Origin: Cricetomys ansorgei
Taxonomy: Eukaryota; Chordata; Mammalia; Rodentia; Nesomyidae
Length of the DNA: 64,000 nt
Assembly: GCA_026225945.1 (NCBI GenBank)
Contig: JAMJFZ010001228.1
Coordinates: forward strand, 1,193,001 to 1,257,000
Direction of reading: 5' to 3'
Part shown: in pieces, positions 21,795 to 32,077 of the stretch
How positions within the stretch are numbered: the first letter of the stretch is position 1
How the letters are laid out: every line of letters starts with the position of its first letter
The notes under the pieces: model-generated
Seen by the model: only the letters and a program-made list of their open reading frames with translations
What the model was told of the DNA's origin: nothing
The model's database searches: none
Position numbers and translations under genes: made by a program

Positions 21795-21908
21795 GCTACT
21801 TTTATCTCCCTGTTCAGCGGCACAATTCGTGGGGCAGTCCCTACATGATAAACACAGTTCTCTGTTTCAGCAACTCATACTGTGAATTTCCCACTGCTAC
21901 AAAGTAAC

Positions 21909-22068
21909 TGGGGAGCAGGAGAGATGGCTCAGTGATTAAGAAACCACGGTGTTCTTGCAGAGGACCTGAGAGTACCCACATCAGGCAACTCGTAGCTGCC
22001 CATAACCCCAGTTCCAGTGGGTCCAACTCTTTGTTCTGGCCTCTGTAGGGCCTGTATATATGTGTACA

Positions 22069-22112
<44 letters not shown>
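21909..22112 (+). repeat. B3 SINE with (CA)n tail
   Basis: GAGCAGGAGAGATGGCTCAG, GTGTTCTTGCAGAGGACCTG and CCCCAGTTCCAGTGGGTCCA, followed by an uninterrupted CA run at 22,071-22,112. Confidence 0.85.
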
Positions 22113-22114
<2 letters not shown>

Positions 22115-22205
22115 AAATTTTAAAAGTTCAAGTAACTTGGATTTGTTATTGCTTTGGCAAGTAACTAGCTTCCCTAAATTAATCAAATAAAAGACAGCAG
22201 ATTTG

Positions 22206-22520
22206 GGGTGCTCAGGAGATGACCCAGACATGCTTACTATGCAACCATAAGGACTCAAGCTGGGATCCCCAGCGTCCCCTGAAAACCAAGTGTGATCACA
22301 TACGTCCCTAACCCCAGCACTGGGTTACCCCGGAACTTGCTGGCCAGACAGCCTAACTGCAGCAGTGAGCTTCAGGTTTAGTGAGAGACCCTGTCCAAAA
22401 AATTAAGGTGGAAAATGACAGGAAAATACCCAGTGCCCACTTCTGAACTCCACATAACCAAACACGTTCGCACAACTGTGAGCCCATGCACGTGCATGGA
22501 CACACACACACACACACACA
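22206..22520 (+). repeat. B4A SINE, full length
   Basis: GGATCCCCAGCGTCCCCTGA, CTAACCCCAGCACTGGGTTA, GCTGGCCAGACAGCCTAACT, GAGACCCTGTCCAAAAAATT and a terminal CA run (22,501-22,520). Confidence 0.85.
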
Positions 22521-22568
22521 AACGCAAGATAGCAGACTTTTTCATTTTTGTGTGTAAGAAATACTTGG

Positions 22569-22735
22569 GAGGGCTTGCAAGATGGTTAAACAGGTAAGAT
22601 ACTTGGTGCAAAGCCTGGTAAGTCGAGGCCCTCATGCTGAAAGGAGAGAAACGAGTTCCTTCAGTTATCCTCTGACTTCCATGTATGCGCTCCGGCATGT
22701 GCATCTCTACCCACAGAACACGCTTAATCAAATAG
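22569..22735 (+). repeat. RSINE1 SINE
   Basis: GGCTTGCAAGATGGTTAAAC, AGGAGAGAAACGAGTTCCTT and TATCCTCTGACTTCCATGTA. Confidence 0.75.
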
Positions 22736-22751
22736 TGTAAAAAAATTAATT

Positions 22752-23155
22752 TTAAATTATGAACTCCAGCAATTCCACTTCTGGGTCTATACTCCCAAAC
22801 AACTGAAAACAGAGACTTAAAAGAATACTTCCATATAGCTGGCATGGAGGGGCATGACTGTTACCCCAGCACTTGGGAAGCGGAGGCCGGAGGATCTCTG
22901 TAAGTTGAAGGTTGGCCTAATCAACACAGTAGTTCAAGGCTAGCCAGGGTTATAGAGAGAGAGAGAGACCCTGTCTCAAAACAACAAACAAACAAACAAA
23001 CAAGCGAACACTTGATACCAATATCCTCAGCAGCACTAGTCATTAAAGCCAAAAGTAGCAGTGACCAGTGTCCACCCACAGATGAACAGAGAGACAAAAG
23101 CCAGGGTAGGCATACAGTAGAATATGTCATTCAGCCTGAATAACATGGGTGACCA
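22752..23155 (+). mobile_element. Old L1 (ORF2 end/3' end) fragment, split by a B1
   Basis: The left piece 22,752-22,835 contains CCAGCAATTCCACTTCTGGG and AACTGAAAACAGAGACTTAA. The right piece 23,006-23,155 contains GTGTCCACCCACAGATGAAC and GTCATTCAGCCTGAATAACA. Both are conserved L1 3'-terminal ORF2 motifs in the same order, separated by the B1 at 22,836-23,005. No intact frame remains. Confidence 0.75.
22836..23005 (+). repeat. B1 SINE inserted in L1, (AAAC)n tail
   Basis: GCTGGCATGGAGGGGCATGA, TACCCCAGCACTTGGGAAGC and CCCTGTCTCAAAACAAC, then AAAC repeats. The flanks GAATACTTCCATA and GAACACTTGATA look like a worn target duplication. Confidence 0.85.
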
Positions 23156-23171
23156 CTTGGGGCACTCACTA

Positions 23172-23460
23172 TACCAGGGGATGGAGAGGCTCGTGGGTAA
23201 GAATATGTTGCACAGGCACGGTCCCTGAGTTTAATTTCCAGAAGCAATGTTTTCAAAAAACAACAAACAAAACAGGGAGCATGGTGATTTATGCTTGCAA
23301 TCCCAGTCCTTGGAGGTAAGCCGCCAGCCAATAAGAGAACTTGTCCCCTAAAATCAGGTAGACAGAGTCTTAAGAACAACAGCCAACACTGTCCTCTGGC
23401 TTGCACACGCATATGCACACACGTGTGCATATATACACAGGTGCATCTGTACAAACACAC
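23172..23460 (+). repeat. B4A SINE, diverged
   Basis: GGGGATGGAGAGGCTCGTGG, TTATGCTTGCAATCCCAGTC and CACTGTCCTCTGGCTTGCAC, with a CACACGTGTGCATA-type tail. Confidence 0.72.
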
Positions 23461-24109
23461 ATACATAATGTGATGGAATGTAAGAACTACACTTAATTAC
23501 AGAAACCAAAATCACACCAGAACAATATTCCCGAAGGAGAACGGAGTGCGGATGGGATGTTTGCAGGAAAGGCCTTCCAAGCTATAGATCCCCTGACCTC
23601 AGGTCTTGTGGGAAGGAGAACTCAAGCTACAGAAAATGTAGGGTACTTGGTAGTCGGCCCACTGTGGGGTAGTGAGGAAGGGAGTCAGCAGGCAGTGAGA
23701 GAATTCACCCTTTAGAACAGCAGAGGAAGAATAGTTTATTGAGTGCACAGCAGGAGGGCAGTGGGCTGGACAGTGATTACAGTACAGCCTGCAGAGCAGG
23801 GCAATGGGTACTGTGGGGCTCTGTTTGGTAAAACTGGAGCTTCTCTGCACGCCATCTCCCGGCATGTAATTCACGCCATGGGAAGGAGGGCATCCCAGAT
23901 TAGCCAGGCTCAGTTCTGGGAGGCTAGCATGAGCTGCTGTGCAGCTTCATTTCCAGTTGTACCATTTCTGTCATGCAAATCAGGGTCATGCAAATTACAA
24001 AACAGGGTCATGCAAATGAGAGGGCTCCAGGCAGATCAAAGTTCCCTCTGTGTGCGGGGCTCATCACAAAGCAACACCTAGGGTCTACCCAGATTTCTGT
24101 GACCTAAAC
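23461..24109. other. Unique DNA with octamer cluster
   Basis: About 650 bases without a recognised repeat. Three copies of ATGCAAAT lie within 45 bases at 23,973-24,017 (see the separate entry). Frames on both strands (91 and 112 codons) have no coding features. Confidence 0.45.
23973..24017 (+). promoter_or_regulatory. Cluster of three perfect octamer (POU/Oct) motifs
   Basis: ATGCAAAT occurs exactly at 23,973-23,980, 23,988-23,995 and 24,010-24,017. Each is embedded in a CAGGGTCATGCAAAT-like unit, so the cluster arose by local duplication. The octamer is the known site for Oct1/Oct2/Oct4-type factors. Function here is an inference from motif density alone. Confidence 0.4.
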
Positions 24110-24262
24110 CACATTTGTGAAAGAAGCAAGCTCAGAGGCTCTCTGTGACTCATTTGATAGACAGTCGCTATAAAATCCCTGTGGTCATCTTACCATGCAA
24201 CTAAATCAAGTGAGTCTAGCAAAGCTAGAGTGACTTAAGCCGATCACATATACTAGTGGACC
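24110..24262 (-). repeat. MIR SINE (antisense), diverged
   Basis: GTCGCTATAAAATCCCTGTG and AGAGTGACTTAAGCCGATCACA match MIR blocks in reverse. Confidence 0.45.
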
Positions 24263-24826
24263 CTGAGTTAGAGCAACAGCATCAAGGCCAGAAAGAGCTA
24301 GCCCCAGCCCCAGGCTCCATCTTGACCCATCTTACCCTGTATAGAACATGCTTCCCATGTACTAAAGCATGTACCTGAACTTCATCTCTGTTTCCTGGGG
24401 GGGAGACTCCAATCCTTAGAATAGAAAAAAAGGAGTGTTTGTGGTTCATGAGCCCCTTGGATTACAAATCTATGTATACCAAAGGATGAGATGATTCAAG
24501 TAGGGGCTGGCCACCAGAAAGACCAACCATGTAACAAGGAGAACAGGGCTGTGAGCCAGCCCAACAGTGGGGAAAGGAAGCTACAGGTTGCAATACAGGG
24601 CCACAATCTTGTACTCAATCATCCCGCTATGATGATGCCCCAGGAAAGAATCTGAACACTGGATTCAATGAAGCATCTAGTGGGGGAATGCACAGATATG
24701 ACAGGAGGAAGACACCCCCTAATTCCACAGGAACAGAGCAGAGGACCTGAGTTTGAGACCTTCCAAGATCCTGTGTCTCTTTACTTGACTGATATTGATC
24801 TAAATTCTTTATAGTTAAATTAATCG
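24263..24826. other. Unique non-coding DNA
   Basis: About 560 bases without a recognised repeat or coding signal. Confidence 0.4.
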
Positions 24827-25125
24827 AGCTGGGGAGATGTCTCAATGGGTAAAATGTTTACCTTAAAATCATTCAATTCCCTAGAATGCATTTGAAGTTG
24901 AACACAGCAGCACTCTTACGGCCCTAAGATGGGAGGCAGAGTGAGGGGAATCCCCAGAAGCTCGGGGGCTGGCTAGCCTGGCATACACAGTAGAGAGCAA
25001 GAGACCCCACCTCAAAGATGGTTCAAAGGTAAAGACAGGCACCCAGGATTGTCCTCTGACCTCCACAGTGCGCCATAGTGTGTGTGAGTCCACACGCACC
25101 TGAACATACACACATAGACATGTTC
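24827..25125 (+). repeat. B4A SINE
   Basis: GAGCTGGGGAGATGTCTCAA, AATCCCCAGAAGCTCGGGGG, CTGGCTAGCCTGGCATACAC and ATTGTCCTCTGACCTCCACA. Confidence 0.82.
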
Positions 25126-25469
25126 TTGGGAACTCTCTGGATTTATAGTCAGTAAGTCAGAAGCATAAATAACCTGGAGCCCCACCACAGCAGGCATAGG
25201 AAATGGGGGATGGATATTCTTGTTAGAGGTAAGTCCTTTTGGCTGATGGGGTCTGCATGAGTTCCAAGAGAATGAATGCAAGATTGAACTGCAGCGCTTT
25301 GGCAGGAATGAGAACACCCCCCTCCACACTCCATCAGTCTGCGCTGCACACTGGTGTAATATCTGGGCTCAAGGAACACCACTTTCGTTTGTGAAAGGTT
25401 ATGGCAAACCATTTGTGACCAGAAATCTTCCCCCTCTTAGTAACAAGAGCTAAAGTATTGAAAAACATC
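25126..25469. other. Unique non-coding DNA
   Basis: About 340 bases without a recognised repeat. Overlapping minus-strand frames extend into the flanking B4A. Confidence 0.35.
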
Positions 25470-25830
25470 TGTGGTACTTAAACTCAATTATCAATGTGAT
25501 GAGATCTAGAATCTTGAGACAGACGGGCTTTTGGATATGCCTACCAGGGACTTTACTGGTTACGTTAATTGAGGTGAGAAGATTTACCCACTATGGGTGG
25601 CACCATTCCCTGGGCTGGGAACCTGGACTGAATAAATAGAAGAAAGTGAACTGAGCACCAGCATTCTCTCTGTTTCCTGAATATGGAGGCAGTGTGACCA
25701 TCTGCCCCATCCTACCGCTGAGCCTTCCTCACCACGATGGTCTGTATTTTCAAACAGTGAGCCAAAATAAACCCTTCCTAAGTTGCTTTTGACACGGTGT
25801 TTTTAACTCAATAAGAGAAAAGTAAACCTT
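25470..25830 (+). mobile_element. MT-type MaLR LTR (solo)
   Basis: Contains GATCTAGAATCTTGAGACAG, GGTGGCACCATTCCCTGGGC, TGGACTGAATAAATAGAAGA (TATA-like region), TGAGCCAAAATAAACCCTTC (polyadenylation signal) and a terminal AGAGAAAAGTAA. This is the full order of MT LTRs. MT LTRs are known to serve as promoters in rodent oocytes; activity of this worn copy is not implied. Confidence 0.82.
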
Positions 25831-25844
25831 TTTTCTCAGAGACA

Positions 25845-26000
25845 GTTCCAGAACTTCCTATGTATAACAATCATCACAGCAATTTCTGTGGAGGGATGAC
25901 TGTTGCTCCCAGCTTACAATGAAAAGACTAAAAGGCACAGAGAAACAAAAGGACTTTCCCCAAGACACAAGAAGATACAGAATTCAAAAGAAGCTTTTCC
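25845..26000 (-). repeat. MIR SINE (antisense)
   Basis: ACAATCATCACAGCAATTTC, TGAAAAGACTAAAAGGCACAG and GGACTTTCCCCAAGACACA follow the reverse MIR order. Confidence 0.55.
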
Positions 26001-26019
26001 ATCTCCAGTGTTGGTAGAC

Positions 26020-26474
26020 TGTTGTGGGAGATTTTAGTTATGGCTAATGTTCCAGTAAGCTATCCTTGAAGCAAGTAAAGGATTCACTGCCTACCAGTAA
26101 ACAAAGGAGTGGCTATCCGGCTCTCCACAAGAATGGGACAGTCCTTAGCCTTAAGGCAGATGAAGGTTAGGCTCCATTGATTTGTATATTGGAAGGCTGA
26201 GTGGAGACAGAGAGAGGATTTGGAATAAAAAAGAACTAGGGCAAGGGCAGAGAGAAGGAGACAGACAGACAGCAGAGAACAAGGAAGAAGAAGCTAGGAG
26301 CAGGAGGAGAACCAAGAGAAGAGCATGGGGTGAGGAAGCCATTGGAGTGAGCTCTCTGCCTAGCTGCCGGGGTATTAGAATTCCCTGAGATTTGACATGG
26401 TTTGTGATTAATAAAGAGCATTGGAAATTTCAACGTCTGGACTCTCCGTTAAGCGCCATAATTTTATTTTAACA
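26020..26474 (+). mobile_element. Solo LTR of a class II (ERVK-type) endogenous retrovirus
   Basis: A 455-base element begins TGTTGTGGGAG and ends TTTTAACA (TG...CA with a 4-base TGTT/AACA inverted terminus). It is flanked by a perfect 6-bp duplication GTAGAC at 26,014-26,019 and 26,475-26,480; six-base duplications are typical of class II ERVs. An AATAAA signal lies at 26,410-26,415, about 60 bases before the end, defining U3-R-U5 order on the plus strand. No gag, pol or env remains, so this is the product of LTR-LTR recombination. The family name is not known to me. Confidence 0.8.
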
Positions 26475-26577
26475 GTAGACAGGCTTTAACTTCCAGTTGT
26501 CTACCCCTCTGAAGACCCACAGGTCCCTGCTCTTGCCAATCCTCCATTCTCAACCCACCAATTCACCATTCTCTTTC

Positions 26578-26748
26578 TATATTATTTATTATTTGTTTAT
26601 GTAATGCACGTTGATGGTTTGCCTGCATGTGTATCAGTGTGAGGATGTCGGATTCCCTGGAACAGGAGTTACAGTGTGTGCTAGGAATTGAACCCGGGCC
26701 CTCTGGAAAAGCAGCCAGTGCTCTTAATCTCTGAGCCATCTCTCTAAC
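26578..26748 (-). repeat. B3 SINE (antisense)
   Basis: CCTGGAACAGGAGTTACAGT, GTGCTAGGAATTGAACCCGG, AGCCAGTGCTCTTAATCTCT and GAGCCATCTCTCTAACATG. Confidence 0.87.
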
Positions 26749-27192
26749 ATGACCACATCCTACCGTGTCCCTGGAAAAGCATGTGTGTTTTACAATGATA
26801 AAATTAACCTGCTCGAACTACAGCTCAGTAAAGTAAATTCTGGGAACACAGAACTAGGGAAGGCTAACTGTTTCTCTGAAAATCTTTTCAAACAAAAATG
26901 TAAATTAACAACAGGATGTAAATGGAAGAGACAAATTTCACTGCAGTGAGCACACAGGTCCCAAGTTATCCCTTCTCCCTCCTGCCACCTCGCTCACTGA
27001 GTGCAGAAAGTCTCCGTAGCTGCCCTGTCTCCTCTCCTCAAATTCCTCTTATTATCTAAACTCCAAAGCATCCAATAGTTCCTTGCTTTTGTTACACTGA
27101 TACCACAGTTCTGTGTTTTCACTGGGTTGAGTGTAGCAATTAAGGCCTCAGATATTCGAGGTGGTAATTTTTCAAATAAAAATTATACACTT
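26749..27192. other. Unique non-coding DNA
   Basis: About 440 bases without a recognised repeat. A 66-codon plus-strand frame begins in the SINE head and is Lys/Asn-rich; it is not convincing as a gene. Confidence 0.4.
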
Positions 27193-27275
27193 GGAGCTAG
27201 GGATGCAGCTCAGTTGATAGTGTTCTTGCCTAATGTGTACAAAGCTCTGGGTTGTATCCTCTGTACCGCAGGAAA
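27193..27275 (+). repeat. ID-type SINE
   Basis: GGAGCTAGGGATGCAGCTCA, GTGTTCTTGCCTAATGTGTA and GCTCTGGGTTGTATCCTCTG match ID along its length. Confidence 0.75.
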
Positions 27276-27334
27276 CCATCTTCACCTACCTACATAGAGA
27301 GTAAAGGCCAGCCAGGACTACCAAGTGTAGACTC

Positions 27335-27495
27335 TGCAGTTACTGGTTATTTCACAAGTCTCTGTTTCAACATAAGGCAGGACTGTCTCCTTAGCCTAGA
27401 ATTTGCAATGGAGGCTAGACTGTCTGTCAGTGAGCTCCAGGGATCTGCCTGTCTCAGTTTCCTCAGCACTGAAATTATAAACACACCCAGATTCT
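27335..27495 (-). repeat. B4A/B1 SINE fragment (antisense)
   Basis: GTCAGTGAGCTCCAGGGATC, TGTCTCAGTTTCCTCAGCAC and TGAAATTATAAACACACCCA match the B4A middle in reverse. Confidence 0.65.
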
Positions 27496-27509
27496 TCTAA
27501 AGGTTTTTT

Positions 27510-27793
27510 TTTTAAATTTTTAACATGTATATTTTGTCTTTAACATGCACCCGTGTTTCTGTTTCTGTTTAATATGTATATTCTTGTGTGTCTACATGGG
27601 TGCATGTACGCATGAGTGCAGTTGCTGCCAGAGGCCAAAAGAGGGTGTCAGGCCTCCTGGACCTGGGGTTATGCGTAGTTGTGAGCTGCCAGATGTGAGT
27701 GCTGGGAGCCAAACTCCACAAGAACAGTAAGCACACTTAATTTCTTAACCGCATTCTTAAACTCTTAACTGCTCAGCCATCTCTCCAGCGCCA
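27510..27793 (-). repeat. B3 SINE (antisense), extended tail
   Basis: CCAGAGGCCAAAAGAGGGTG, GGACCTGGGGTTATGCGTAG, GTGAGTGCTGGGAGCCAAAC and CTCAGCCATCTCTCCAGCGC. A small internal duplication (TTCTTAACCGCATTCTTAAAC) interrupts the head. Confidence 0.82.
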
Positions 27794-28752
27794 CACCCAT
27801 CTCCTTCCCCTGTGGCCCCAGGTGCTTTCTGGGGCTGGAACTCAGGGTAATTTCTTTCCTGAGCTGGGTCTCCAACCTTCTGACACTGCAATATGATGTT
27901 GTCATCTGCATAAACACTGGGCTGCATTCATAGCCATCCTGGGACACCTGTGATCTCAGGCTGCAGGAAGAAGAGGCCTGCGACTGTTCTCACTATGATG
28001 ACCTGGCAGGGAGATGTGGCTTGCTGCCTCCGAGCAACATCCTCAAAGCACATACTATCACATACTCACCAGTCCAGGAAATGCTCCAAATTCAAAGCCT
28101 GAAGTGTGGCTACGTGCCCACTGAACATACACAGCTTTGCACCACCACAAGGTAAAAGATCATTAGGATGAACCCCTAAACCAAGGACTCTGTTACCCGT
28201 GGGCACCTAGACATGCAGTTACTGATAGCAGCAATGACAGCACTCAGACCTACAAGACACTGTCTCTTTCAGAAGTATATAGGATCACTGGCTATGTTCA
28301 GGATCACCCTAAGACTGCGGCACCCCCTCCCCCTCCTCTAATCTCTCCTTTCTCATTCTGACTCTCAGGTCTCTCCGAATTAAGAGCAAATAAAGGCTTT
28401 TGCTTTGTGTTCATTTCTGCAAGAAGAGGCATACTTCTATGGATATGAGGTCAGTCAGTTAGCTTTCTCATCGAGTTCAGTTACCTCTACTGCCTCTCAC
28501 GTGGGGCCCCTCCCAGCTGTTCCACGGTGCAGCCATGGCCCTGTCCACTTAGTGCTCTTTATTTTGTAAAGACCCAGAGTCACTCTCAACTCATAAATAT
28601 CTGGATATCCCCCCCCCCAATCCAAATGTAGTCTATGAGGTCACTCTGGGCTGCTGATAGCCGACATGATCACTGGTCATCAATTTTGCAGATTCCATTC
28701 TCTTTTCAAATTTCCATTGTTTCTTACCTCGGTGGATAAAGACATCAGCACT
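27794..28752. other. Unique DNA, possibly containing a worn LTR end
   Basis: About 960 bases without a SINE. Near 28,379 the stretch TTAAGAGCAAATAAAGGCTT resembles a retroviral R/U5 polyadenylation region. No termini or target duplication could be found. A C10 run lies at about 28,609. Confidence 0.3.
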
Positions 28753-29480
28753 AGGCCTGGGATGGTAGCATATTCAGCTCAGTGCTTGCAAACATGAAGC
28801 TATGCTTTTGTTACCCTAGAACTCACATTAAAAGAAAAGCTAGGTGCCCACATGAAATCTCAGCTCCAGGGAGGCACAGACAGGTAGAATCCTGGGACTT
28901 CATGGTCATCTGTTCTAACCTAGTCAGCAAGCTCTAAGCCAATGAGAGGCCCTGTGTTTTAGTTTCTTTCCTGTTGCTGTGTAAAACACCCTGACCAAAA
29001 GAAATTTTAGATGAGGAAAAGATTTACACGGCTTATACTTCCAGGTCACAGTTCATGACTGAACAAGTCGGGTCAGGAACTCAGGTGGGAACTCAAAGCA
29101 GAAGCCATGGAGGAATGAGGGATGCTGTTTGCTGGGCTTGCTCCCTGGCTCACTCATACGCTCATGCTTAGCTGGCTTTCAAATACAGCCCAGAATCCCT
29201 GCTCAGGGGTGCTGCCCACAGTGGCATGGGTCCCTCTATACCAATCAGCAATCAAGACAATCCCCCACAGACATTGGATCCAGGCAGTTTGCCAACTGAG
29301 GATTTTCACTCATCTGACTCCAGGCTGTGTCAAGTTGGCGGTTAAAGAAAACTAGGACAACCTGTCTCAAAGCACAAGGTAGCCGAGGATTGACACTGAA
29401 GTTATCCTCTGGCCCTCACAAGCAGATACACATACACAAGCACAAATGCACATACACACACACACACACGCCTCACACGA
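28753..29480 (+). repeat. B4A SINE interrupted by an MT LTR
   Basis: Left piece 28,753-28,954 (CTAGAACTCACATTAAAAGA, GGACTTCATGGTCATCTGTT, CCAATGAGAGGCCCTG). The right piece resumes at 29,360 (ACCTGTCTCAAAGCACAAGG, TTATCCTCTGGCCCTCACAA) and ends in a CA tail. The two halves join exactly at the CCCTG/ACCTG target duplication. Confidence 0.82.
28955..29359 (-). mobile_element. MT-type MaLR LTR (antisense), inserted in B4A
   Basis: On the plus strand it begins TGTTTTAGTTTCTTTCCTGT and ends GAAAACTAGGACA, so TG...CA holds on both strands. The 5-bp flanks are CCCTG (28,950-28,954) and ACCTG (29,360-29,364); five bases is normal for the ERVL/MaLR group. It includes CAGCAATCAAGACAATCCCC and CTGTGTCAAGTTGGCGG. 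Confidence 0.85.
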
Positions 29481-30295
29481 TGGGGTCTAGCTGGAGGTCT
29501 TCAGGATACTCAGGATTTGCCCTCAAATAAGATTCAAGGTTCACCATGTTAGATATGCCCCATTTCTCCCTTCTCCCTTTTGGCATCCTGGCATGAGATG
29601 AGCAGGCTTCCCTCATAACGCTATAATATGGTATACTGCCTCATCAGAGGCCAGACCAACAGGACCAACCAACCATGGTCTAATGCCTCCCTAATTGTCC
29701 AAGTAATCCTTCTCTTTATAAGTTGGTATATCACAGGCATGTCTTACACTGATGGGTTGCTATCACCCTACGTCAGCAGAGACACGACTTGATAAAATGG
29801 TAGAGGAAGAAGGTGAGTCACTCTGCCACCTTCAAGGGAGCCCACTGTGTTCCTACTCGGGCCATCCATGTATGGAAAGGCCGTGTGCTATATCTACTGA
29901 AGGCTATTTAAAGGATGATAAGAAGTGTAAAGCTATCTATTATGTGGCTTTCAAGTTGGAAATGTCAGTGACAGCCGAGTCTGCTGCTTCTGGATCTCCT
30001 CCAACACCAAGCTGACAAACAGCCCAAACCAACAGCTCTGGGGGAGGCTGACAGACAGCTGCTCTTTCAGTAGTCATCTTTGGTAGAGCCAAGAGGCACC
30101 CTAAAAGGCAGCTAACTATGGCACACCGAAGTGGGTGGGGGGAGGGGTAAGAGCTTTAGGTGGTGGAAAGACATGTCCCAGGAGTTCTGTGACGCCAGCA
30201 CATCCACCTTTCATGAAGCTGTCAAACCCACGTGGTGGGAGAGACAAGAGCAAGAGGGAGGTACGGAGACTGCCAAAAAAAACAAAAACAGAGAC
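29481..30295. other. Unique non-coding DNA
   Basis: About 800 bases without a recognised repeat. An 87-codon plus-strand frame (29,752-30,015) of ordinary composition is present but has no homologue I recognise and no clear splice sites. Confidence 0.4.
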
Positions 30296-30507
30296 AAAAA
30301 CGCAGAGTTTCATGTAGCCCAGGCTGTCCTCAAACTCACAAAGTAGCTGAGGATGACTCTGAACACTTCACCCTGCTGCCTTTACCTCCAGGGTCTAGGA
30401 CTACAGATATTCACCTCGGTACCGGTATATACAGCAGTGGAGCTTGAACCCAGTTTCCTGCATGCTAGGCAAATACTGTGCCAATGACGTCATATTTCCA
30501 GCCCAAT
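30296..30507 (-). repeat. ID_B1 SINE (antisense)
   Basis: GTTTCATGTAGCCCAGGCTG, CTGCTGCCTTTACCTCCAGG, GTGGAGCTTGAACCCAGTTT and GCATGCTAGGCAAATACTGT. Confidence 0.85.
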
Positions 30508-31374
30508 ACTCACCTCTAAGCATAAGCTGCTGAACTGAAGAACAGAGACAATATGCCCAGCTCTGCCTTCCCCATCTATGCCTGCTGCCCCCAGCTGCCA
30601 TTCTTGGCAACCCAAGGAGAGCATGGAACAGACTCCCTACCACAGATACCACTAAACTAGCTTCATGGAGAACACACCCTGAGGATCGATTGCTCAACTG
30701 TCCAGTTCCTGCAATGACTCTCATTCTCATTAAGCAGGTTGTGGGCATTCAATATGCTTGCTGTATTTTAGACAAAAAGAAAAAAAAAAAAAATCCAGAT
30801 CCTTAAGAGATTCAAGATGCCTTTGAGCTTCCAAAGGAGACATTTCATATTTCCCTGATTTCTCCCAGAGGGACAGACTGTCGAGGTGACAGCTAGAGAG
30901 AAACCACAGATAAAAGTCACATGGTCACGTGACTTTTTAGTGCTAACTTTAATGCTGTTATTCACATTAAGTCATCCTTCTGAGGGCATCGTCTGGATGT
31001 TTTTGCTCCTGTGATGTGGTTAGCGTCTGAGCGTGTTCAAAGACCCACATACATAAAAGAAATAAGAATTAGAAATGTTTAATGTTGCACTGTATCAACC
31101 CCATAACCTTGACACCCAAATCCTCCAGCCTGTGAAGCATGCATGCTCTGCTACAAGCTTACCAAGGTAACTCCTGAGCGGGGAGGAGAATGCAAAGCAC
31201 CACAGAGATCCAGACAGTTGAATGAAGTACGAATGAACTGTTTTCTGCACAAATTATACTCGATGTGGGGGACAAGGAAGTGGACTTCTTCAGCAAGGGT
31301 TCCTCACATAGCCAGAGCTCAGAGACAGTGCAGCCATTCTGTGTGAGTACACATGACACATTTCGTTGTTCTGT
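30508..31374. other. Unique non-coding DNA
   Basis: About 870 bases without a recognised repeat. It holds a GTCACGTGAC palindrome at 30,924-30,933 within a larger inverted repeat (30,913-30,938). Confidence 0.45.
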
Positions 31375-31664
31375 GTACGAGTGTGAGCAGAGTGCATGCA
31401 AATGAGCCCGTATGTACAGGAGATGGCCAGGAGGACATCAGGTGTCCTCGATCAGTCTCTGCCTTAGTCTCTTGAGAGAGGTTTCTCACTGAACCTGGAG
31501 GTAGGCTGGCAGCCAGCAAGGCCCAGAAAGCTTCCTCAGAGCACTGGGGTCATGAGCATGTGTGTGGTCACACTTACGTTGTACATGTGGGTGCCGGCGA
31601 TTTGGATTCAGGTCCCCATGCAGATGTAAGAAGTACTTTTCCCCATTAGGTCATCCTCCAGTTC
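31375..31664 (-). repeat. B4A SINE (antisense)
   Basis: GAGAGGTTTCTCACTGAACC, GTAGGCTGGCAGCCAGCAAG, GCGATTTGGATTCAGGTCCC and CATTAGGTCATCCTCCAGTT. Confidence 0.8.
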
Positions 31665-32077
31665 CCATGTTATACGATCTTTAGAAGCCATGCTTTTTTC
31701 GATCTCAGCAGCTTTACATATAGTCATATCATGATCTACTGTGTCAGCCGTGGGTCTGGCTGTTTCTGAAGGGCCCACTGCTTCATAAGAATTAGTGGCT
31801 ATGATCAAGCTGAAAATTCATCCAGATTCATATTTGCTAGAGATTATCTGAAGGACAGACTCCTGTTAATTCTATAGAGATAAGGCATTTTTGCACAATT
31901 AATCCGACAGCTCTGTTTCTACTCTATACCTTCACTAGTCAGAGTTGTTCCCTCAGGTTATAGATGGCAAGGGACTCCCACACCCCTCTAGAATCAACGT
32001 GTCTCTATCTGGTACTATGTTGTTTTATTTGTATGCATAGGATGTGTGTTTGAGCTCGATGAGTGTACATGTGTGCT
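31665..32077. other. Unique non-coding DNA
   Basis: About 410 bases without a recognised repeat or gene signal. Confidence 0.35.

Noticed and set aside
26020..26474. Retroviral coding remnants near the solo LTR
   Set aside because: Flanks on both sides are unrelated (MIR at left, B3 and unique DNA at right), so no gag, pol or env sequence is present.
28290..28440. Retroviral LTR 3' end (AATAAA context)
   Set aside because: Only a single polyadenylation-like signal supports it. No termini or duplication were found, so it is mentioned within the unique block and not called.
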